A DNA stretch of 64,000 bases from Nocardia aurea (GTDB lineage: Bacteria > Actinomycetota > Actinomycetes > Mycobacteriales > Mycobacteriaceae), in the NCBI RefSeq assembly GCF_003123685.1, contig NZ_QCYJ01000085.1, positions 336,262-400,261 of the forward strand. Reading direction: 5' to 3'. A program made the translations under genes and the position numbers. The stretch's first letter is position 1, and each line of letters opens with the position of its first letter. The notes beneath the pieces are model-generated. The model saw only the letters and a program-made list of their open reading frames with translations. It was not told the origin of the DNA and did no database searches. Positions 58,710 through 64,000 of the stretch are shown here, in pieces.

Positions 58710-59950
58710 GCCGTAACGTCGTCGTGTTGAAAGCGGCGCGCTGGGTCGACGTGGCGACCGGCGAGGTGCACACACCGGCAGTGATCGTCGTGGAAGACAA
58801 TCTCATCGCCGCGATCGACCCACCCGAACTGCCCGCCGGCGCCCAGGTCATCGATCTGGGCGAGCTCACACTGTTGCCCGGGTTGATGGATATGGAGATC
58901 AACCTGCTCATCGGCGGGCCCGATACGCCGACCGGGCTGCCGAATCCGATGCACGGTGTGCAGGACGACCCGGTGTACCGCACCCTGCGCGGCACCGTGA
59001 ACGCCCGCACCACCCTGCACGCCGGATTCACCACGGTCCGCAACCTCGGCCTGATGGTGAAAACCGGCGGCTACCTGCTCGACGTGGATCTGGGCCGCGC
59101 GATCGAACAGGGTTGGGTCGAAGGCCCGCGCATCGTCGGGGCCGGGCACGCGATCACGCCGACCGGTGGGCATCTCGACCCCACCATGTTCCAACGTCTC
59201 GCCCCGCACATCATGCCGCTCAGCGTCGAAGAGGGCCGCGCCAACGGCGTCCCCCAAGTCCGGGAATGCGTGCGATACCAGATCAAATACGGCGCACAGG
59301 TCATCAAGATCTCGGCGTCCGGGGGAGTGATGTCGCACGGCACCGTCGCCGGGGCACAACAGTATTCGGACGAGGAGTTGGCGGCCATCGTCGACGAGGC
59401 ACACCGCGCCGGTGTCAGGGTCGCCGCGCACGCGCACGGCGACGCCGGAATCGTCGCCTGCATCCGGGCAGGCGTGGACTGCATCGAACACGGCTCCCTG
59501 GCCACCGACGACACCATCGCCATGATGGTCGAACACGGTACTTTCCTCGTGCCGACCAGCTATCTGTCCGAAGGTCTCGACGTCTCCAAAGCCGCACCGG
59601 CACTACAGAAGAAGGCCGCCGAGGTATTTCCCCGGGCACGGGAGACCCTGCGCAAGGCGATCCGGGCCGGAGTCAAGATCGCCTGCGGCACCGACGCGCC
59701 CGCTGTTCCCCACGGCGACAACGCCAAGGAGCTGTGGGCACTGGTCGATCGCGGCATGACACCGAGTCAGGCACTGCGCGCGGCTACCGTCACCAGCGCC
59801 GAACTCATCGGCGTCGACGACCGCGGACAGCTGGCCCCCGGACTGCTCGCCGACATCATCGCCGTGCCGGGCGATCCCACCGCCGACATCACCACCGTCC
59901 AGGACGTGCGGTTCGTGATGAAGGACGGCCGGGTCCACAAACACTGCTGA
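58706..59950 (+). CDS. Amidohydrolase superfamily protein with altered HxH motif
   Basis: This 414-residue TIM-barrel protein resembles imidazolonepropionase/prolidase-type amidohydrolases. The second-half motifs are present: Lys in VIKISASGGV, AAHAHGD, IEHGS and GTDAP. The usual first metal motif (PGLIDMHVH) reads LPGLMDMEINLL, with Glu and Asn replacing the two His. Either it uses a different metal arrangement or it has changed activity. GTG 58706 overlaps the previous stop. Confidence 0.82.
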   Translation: MSRNVVVLKAARWVDVATGEVHTPAVIVVEDNLIAAIDPPELPAGAQVIDLGELTLLPGLMDMEINLLIGGPDTPTGLPNPMHGVQDDPVYRTLRGTVNARTTLHAGFTTVRNLGLMVKTGGYLLDVDLGRAIEQGWVEGPRIVGAGHAITPTGGHLDPTMFQRLAPHIMPLSVEEGRANGVPQVRECVRYQIKYGAQVIKISASGGVMSHGTVAGAQQYSDEELAAIVDEAHRAGVRVAAHAHGDAGIVACIRAGVDCIEHGSLATDDTIAMMVEHGTFLVPTSYLSEGLDVSKAAPALQKKAAEVFPRARETLRKAIRAGVKIACGTDAPAVPHGDNAKELWALVDRGMTPSQALRAATVTSAELIGVDDRGQLAPGLLADIIAVPGDPTADITTVQDVRFVMKDGRVHKHC

Positions 59951-59976
59951 GCTCATCCGATACCAGGAGGTACGAC

Positions 59977-60297
59977 ATGGCAAAGGGAATCCTGTACGTC
60001 GAGTCACGGCCCAACTCGCCCGAAGAAGCGGCGGCGTTCACCAGTTGGTACGACCGGACCCACATGAAGGAGATGCTGGGAATCGACGGCATCGTCTCCG
60101 CCCGGCGATTCGCGCCTGTCACCGGCGACGGCCCGTTCGTCGCGATCTACGAGATCGAGGCCGAGGATATCGCCCTCGTGCAGGCCCGCTTGGGCGAAAC
60201 GACCAAGGCGGGTGGCTTCTCAGCGCCGGTCGGGCTGTCCACCGACCCGCCGCCGACCGTCCGCTTCTACCGCGACATCACCGCGCCCGCACCGTGA
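59977..60297 (+). CDS. EthD-like dimeric alpha-beta barrel protein
   Basis: AGGAGG lies 6 nt before the ATG at 59977. The 106-residue product has the ferredoxin-like pattern ILYVESRPNSPEEAAAFTSW, YDRTHMKEMLGIDG, VAIYEIEAEDIALVQARLGE of EthD/stress-responsive barrel proteins. Such proteins often assist oxygenases or bind polycyclic products. It overlaps the aldehyde dehydrogenase start by one base. Confidence 0.8.
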   Translation: MAKGILYVESRPNSPEEAAAFTSWYDRTHMKEMLGIDGIVSARRFAPVTGDGPFVAIYEIEAEDIALVQARLGETTKAGGFSAPVGLSTDPPPTVRFYRDITAPAP

Positions 60298-61847
60298 TGA
60301 GCAGAGACGATCTCGTGCGAGGCACACCCGTGGTGACATCCGAACACCTCTTCATCGCCGGAGGCTGGGTGACGCCAACGACCGCCGAGACCATCGAGGT
60401 GATCTCGCCCCACACCGAGCGGCTCGTCGCCCGGGTTCCCGCCGCGTCGGTAGCCGATGTCGACCGGGCGGTAGCCGCCGCGCGCACGGCCTTCGACCAC
60501 GGCCCGTGGCCGCGTACCGATCCGAGCGAGCGGATCGCGCTGGTGCGGCGGCTGGCCGAGCTCTACACCGCCCGTGAAGAAGAACTCGCCCAGCTGATCA
60601 CCACGGAGATGGGCGCGCCGATCACCTTCGCCCGATCCGCGCACGCCAAGCTGCCCGGCGTCATGATGCGCGCGTTCGCCGATATCGCCGAGAACTACCC
60701 GTTCCAGCAGACGCGATCCGGATTCCTCGGCGGCGATGTTCTGGTCGAGCACGAACCGGTCGGTGTCGTGGCCGCGATCGTCCCCTGGAACATGCCGATG
60801 TTCCTGATCGTGGCCAAGTTGATTCCCGCCTTGCTCGCGGGGTGCGCGATCGTGCTGAAACCCTCGCCGGAGACCCCGTTGGATGCCTACCTGATGGCCG
60901 AATTGCTCGATGATCTCGGGCTACCGCCCGGGGTGGTCAGCATCTTGCCCGGTGACAGGGAGATCGGCCGTCATCTCGTGGCGCACCCGGGTGTCGACAA
61001 GGTGTCCTTCACCGGGTCCACCGCCGCGGGCAGGCAGGTGGCCGAAACGTGTGGTGCCGCGTTGCGCAGGGTCAGTCTCGAACTCGGTGGCAAATCGGCC
61101 GCCGTGGTTCTCGACGACGCCGACCCCGCCGATGTCGCCGACGGCATGCTCGTGGCCGGATTGATGAACAGCGGCCAGGCCTGTGTGGCCCAGACCCGGG
61201 TACTGCTGCCGCGGCACCGCAGCGTGGAATTCCTCGACGCCCTGGTCGACAGGATCGAGAACCTTACCGTCGGAGATCCTTTCGATCCCGCGACGCGGGT
61301 GGGTCCGATGGTCTCGCAGCGACAGCAACACCGTATCCGCGGCTTTATCGAGCACGCGCGAGATCAAGGCGCGCGCCTGCTGACGGGCGGCACCGAACTG
61401 CCGGATACGGTCGATCGCGGCTGGTACATCCGGCCCACCGTTTTCGCCGACGTCGACAGTTCGATGCGCATCGCCAGGGAGGAAGTCTTCGGACCGGTCC
61501 TGAGCGTGCTCACCTACACCGACGACGATCACGCGGTCGAGATCGCCGATGCCACCGAGTACGGGCTGTCCGGCTCGGTGTGGACCGCCGACATCGATCG
61601 TGGGTTGGGACTGGCCCGCCGCATCCGGTCCGGAACCCTGGGCATCAATCAGCCTTACACCATGGACCCCGCCGCGCCTTTCGGTGGCGTGAAGAACAGT
61701 GGGATCGGTCGCGAGTTCGGGCAAGAGGGAATCGGCGCCTACCTCGACACCAAATCCATCTCCGTGCGCGCGGCGCCGACGAGGGGCGTTGCGGAACAGT
61801 CGATTTCGGCCGGGACGGGCGACCGTGCGGAAAGGACGACACCGTGA
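60297..61847 (+). CDS. Aldehyde dehydrogenase
   Basis: This 516-residue NAD(P)-dependent enzyme has PWNMPMFLI, KPSPETP, FTGSTAAGR, the catalytic Glu in LELGGKSA, the catalytic Cys in NSGQACVAQTR and EEVFGPVLSV. It oxidises an aldehyde intermediate to the acid. ATG 60297 overlaps the previous stop; an in-frame GTG at 60294 is possible. It overlaps the next gene by GTGA. Confidence 0.93.
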   Translation: MSRDDLVRGTPVVTSEHLFIAGGWVTPTTAETIEVISPHTERLVARVPAASVADVDRAVAAARTAFDHGPWPRTDPSERIALVRRLAELYTAREEELAQLITTEMGAPITFARSAHAKLPGVMMRAFADIAENYPFQQTRSGFLGGDVLVEHEPVGVVAAIVPWNMPMFLIVAKLIPALLAGCAIVLKPSPETPLDAYLMAELLDDLGLPPGVVSILPGDREIGRHLVAHPGVDKVSFTGSTAAGRQVAETCGAALRRVSLELGGKSAAVVLDDADPADVADGMLVAGLMNSGQACVAQTRVLLPRHRSVEFLDALVDRIENLTVGDPFDPATRVGPMVSQRQQHRIRGFIEHARDQGARLLTGGTELPDTVDRGWYIRPTVFADVDSSMRIAREEVFGPVLSVLTYTDDDHAVEIADATEYGLSGSVWTADIDRGLGLARRIRSGTLGINQPYTMDPAAPFGGVKNSGIGREFGQEGIGAYLDTKSISVRAAPTRGVAEQSISAGTGDRAERTTP

Positions 61848-63019
61848 GACTGACTTTCGATGATGACGTCGAGGCTTTTCGGGCGGAGTTCGTGGCGTTT
61901 CTCGACGAACATCTGCCGTCGGAAGCCGACGCGGTCGAACGTCCGCGTTCCACCGCCCACATCCCGGACTGGGCGCGGAGCTGGCAACGGCTCCAGTTCG
62001 ATCACGGCTGGCTGCTGCCCGGTCACCCGCCCCGATTCGGCGGTCGTGACGCGGGGATCCTCGAGCAGTACGTCCACAAACAAGAACTCGCCCGCCGCCG
62101 CATCTACCAGAACTTCAACCCCCAGGGTCTCGGCATCGTGGCCGCGTCCCTGATCACCTTCGGCACTCCCGACCAGCACGAGCGCTGGGCGATCCCGATC
62201 CTGCGCGGAGAGCTCACCGCGGCCCTCGGCATGAGCGAACCCGAGGCCGGGTCCGACCTGGCCGGACTGCGCACCCGCGCCCGTCGCGACGGCGACAATT
62301 TCGTCGTGAACGGGCACAAACTCTGGACCTCGGGAGCCCACGACGCCGATGTGGTGCTGACCTTCGTCCGCACCGATCCCGACGCCGCCAAACATCGCGG
62401 TATCTCGGTCTTGCTCATTCCGACCGATACCCCCGGGATCGAACGTCGGCCCATCGCTACCGTCTGCTCTCCCGACGATCTCGACTTCAACGAAGTCACC
62501 TTCAGCGACGTCATCGTCCCCGCGGAGAACCTGATCGGTGAACTGAACCAGGGGTGGAAAGTCGCCAACGGTTCCCTGGGTCACGAGCGAAACCTGCTGT
62601 GGCTCAGCTATGCCGAACGTCTCGATCATCTCGTCGAGGACTTCCGGCCCGTCACCGAACTCGACGCCGACCATCACGCCGGACTCGTCATGGACGCTTA
62701 CGCCCTGCGCCTGCTCGGATCGGCCGCGCTGGCCCGCGCCGCCCGCGGCGAATCCGGCACCGCCGCGGTATCGGTGCTGAAACTGTTCGGATCCGAAGCC
62801 GTCCAGAACGCCACCGAACACGCGCTGACCGCATTCGGCGTCGACGGTCTCGACCAGCCCACCGTCACAGCACGTTTCAGCCCCCTCAACCCCGAGGAAC
62901 TCGCACCCGGCTGGTTCGAACGCTATATCCGCACCTTCGCCCACACGGTCGCGGGCGGCACCTCCGAAATCCAACGCAACATCATCGCCGAGCATGTTCT
63001 CGGCCTGCCCAGACGCTGA
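61844..63019 (+). CDS. Acyl-CoA dehydrogenase
   Basis: This 391-residue flavoprotein has the ACAD signatures ALGMSEPEAGSDLAGLRTRA and NGHKLWTSGAHDAD and the C-terminal GGTSEIQRNIIAEHVLGLPR. The catalytic base position is not evident to me. It probably desaturates an acyl-CoA late in the catabolic pathway. GTG 61844 overlaps the aldehyde dehydrogenase stop. Confidence 0.92.
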   Translation: MRLTFDDDVEAFRAEFVAFLDEHLPSEADAVERPRSTAHIPDWARSWQRLQFDHGWLLPGHPPRFGGRDAGILEQYVHKQELARRRIYQNFNPQGLGIVAASLITFGTPDQHERWAIPILRGELTAALGMSEPEAGSDLAGLRTRARRDGDNFVVNGHKLWTSGAHDADVVLTFVRTDPDAAKHRGISVLLIPTDTPGIERRPIATVCSPDDLDFNEVTFSDVIVPAENLIGELNQGWKVANGSLGHERNLLWLSYAERLDHLVEDFRPVTELDADHHAGLVMDAYALRLLGSAALARAARGESGTAAVSVLKLFGSEAVQNATEHALTAFGVDGLDQPTVTARFSPLNPEELAPGWFERYIRTFAHTVAGGTSEIQRNIIAEHVLGLPRR

Positions 63020-63129
63020 GGACAGACCTGCTCCATCGACCTGCACCGACCGCTGGTCGCATTCGAGCCGACCTGCCCCGGAGACAGTAGATTCCGCCGA
63101 GCGGAGACCGACAGAATCAGGACAGCCGC

Positions 63130-63723
63130 ATGGACGTCACACCTGCGCAGAACCCTCGCCGCGTCCGCGGTAACACCGCGCCGATCCAACACTGGCTGAC
63201 CGGCATCCGTGAACGCCCGCTGATCCATCGCGCCATTGTCGTCGCACCCGAATCTCTGGCCGCGGTACGCGATCTGGGCGGATGGATATTCGACATCACC
63301 GCAGCAGGTTGGCAGGTCGCGGTGGTCACTCCCGACCTCGACCATCAGAACTCCCTGCGCATCCTCGGTGCGTCGGCGCTCGACCTGAAGCAGGCACTGA
63401 GCAAAGGAATTCGCACACTCGAACCGGATCATCTCGCCGTCGCCACCGAGCTCTACAACCGCGAGGAAAAGCTGCGCGACACGGTGGTACGCAGTCTGCG
63501 CCAGAGTGACAGCGTCACGACATTGTGGGGATCGGACCTGCCGAGCGAATTGAACGGTATGGCGACCGTTCGACCCCATCGACCGAGTTCGGCTGCGCTG
63601 GCATTCAAAACCGCCGCCATCCACGCTGCCGGATACCCCGACGAGATCAGCACGACCACCGAAACCATGTGGTCCCCACACAAGCGCGCACTTCAAACCG
63701 TCCCTGGCCGGACACACGGTTGA
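63130..63723 (+). CDS. Hypothetical protein (197 aa)
   Basis: The ATG at 63130 begins a soluble alpha/beta protein with PLIHRAIVVAPESLAAVRDL, QVAVVTPDLD and LWGSDLPSELNG. The alternating strands and helices suggest a Rossmann-like or HAD-like fold, but no active-site motif is recognised. It follows the acyl-CoA dehydrogenase by 110 bp and may not belong to that operon. Confidence 0.6.
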   Translation: MDVTPAQNPRRVRGNTAPIQHWLTGIRERPLIHRAIVVAPESLAAVRDLGGWIFDITAAGWQVAVVTPDLDHQNSLRILGASALDLKQALSKGIRTLEPDHLAVATELYNREEKLRDTVVRSLRQSDSVTTLWGSDLPSELNGMATVRPHRPSSAALAFKTAAIHAAGYPDEISTTTETMWSPHKRALQTVPGRTHG

Positions 63724-63895
63724 GAGGTGCGGTTGCCGACCGCCACCACTGATCGTCGATCACCACGAAACCGAGCCCGGCAGGGCGCCTACGGGCCGCT
63801 CCGGACTCGAGCCACCGCCTTCCAAGGCCCCAGCAGCGCACCGTAACCGCCAACGTCTCGGGGTTTGACAAGTTCTTCGACCCGAAGGGGATTTG

Positions 63896-64000
63896 ATGAC
63901 CAGAATCGATCTGCCGTATCAACTGTTCGACGCGGACAACCATCTCTACGAGACCAAGGACGCGTTGACCAGGCATCTGCCCAAGCAGTACGAGGGTGCG
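63896..64000 (+). CDS. Amidohydrolase (ACMSD/TIM-barrel type), N-terminal part
   Basis: GAAGGGG precedes the ATG at 63896. The 35 visible codons contain FDADNHLYE, the start of amidohydrolase-2 family metal-dependent hydrolases or decarboxylases (DxDxHxxE pattern). The gene runs off the right edge. Its place fits a hydrolase or decarboxylase for the same pathway. Confidence 0.7.
   Translation, partial: MTRIDLPYQLFDADNHLYETKDALTRHLPKQYEGA

Noticed and set aside
1..64000. Insertion sequences, integrases, attachment sites or tRNA genes
   Set aside because: No transposase or integrase motifs, terminal repeats or cloverleaf-like segments were recognised; reading by eye could miss a tRNA.

Overview
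The window reads as chromosomal DNA of a high-GC, mycolic-acid-type actinomycete, most probably Nocardia or a close relative. The evidence is an intact yrbE-mce import operon, a cyclopropane/mycolic acid methyltransferase, several ANTAR proteins, an actinobacterial gas-vesicle cluster, a crt carotenoid operon and very high third-position GC. The genus is an inference. No tRNA, rRNA, CRISPR array or insertion sequence was seen.

Positions 1-6.5 kb hold the end of a His-containing membrane protein, a PAS-ANTAR regulator, an hsp20 gene divergent from an HspR-like MerR gene with a CIRCE-like element between them, a mycolic acid methyltransferase homologue and an AlkB-type alkane hydroxylase. From 14.4 down to 6.5 kb on the minus strand lies a tightly overlapping carotenoid operon: glycosyltransferase, crtE, crtI, crtB, crtU-like and a Rieske protein. 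From 15.0 to 20.3 kb lies a ten-gene gas-vesicle operon. From 20.3 to 31.7 kb is a general-stress region: tandem-PAP2 phosphatase, SigF/SigB-type sigma factor, catalase-fold protein, two stand-alone ANTAR proteins, a second hsp20 with the same promoter architecture, two cold-shock genes and small proteins. Seven GGTTT/GGGTA-type promoter candidates lie upstream of small stress genes and the crt operon, so the local sigma factor may control them.

From 32 to 37.6 kb there is a three-LysM/esterase fusion, a P450, and decayed genes (a secreted carboxylesterase, an alpha/beta hydrolase, a receiver-domain scrap). From 50.1 down to 37 kb on the minus strand runs a long probable transcription unit: a 43-residue small ORF, an AveC-like membrane protein, a NorQ-like AAA+ ATPase, a NorD-like VWA protein, then yrbEAB-mceABCDEF and a TetR gene. 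A second 43-residue ORF plus AveC-like gene lies on the plus strand at 51.3-52.6 kb, with a TetR gene between the two modules. Both modules carry the same pair of AGANTCT sites, 27 bp apart and 45 bp from the small-ORF start.

From 53.1 kb to the right edge is a catabolic operon: SDR, carboxymuconolactone-decarboxylase-like protein, two paralogous Rieske oxygenase alpha subunits each followed by a 111-residue companion, a TauD-type dioxygenase, an amidohydrolase with an altered metal motif, an EthD-like protein, aldehyde and acyl-CoA dehydrogenases and a second amidohydrolase. The most novel unit is the duplicated small-ORF/AveC module joined to NorQ/NorD and the Mce importer. My inference is that this is a TetR-controlled uptake and oxidation system for a hydrophobic substrate, with the catabolic operon next to it.
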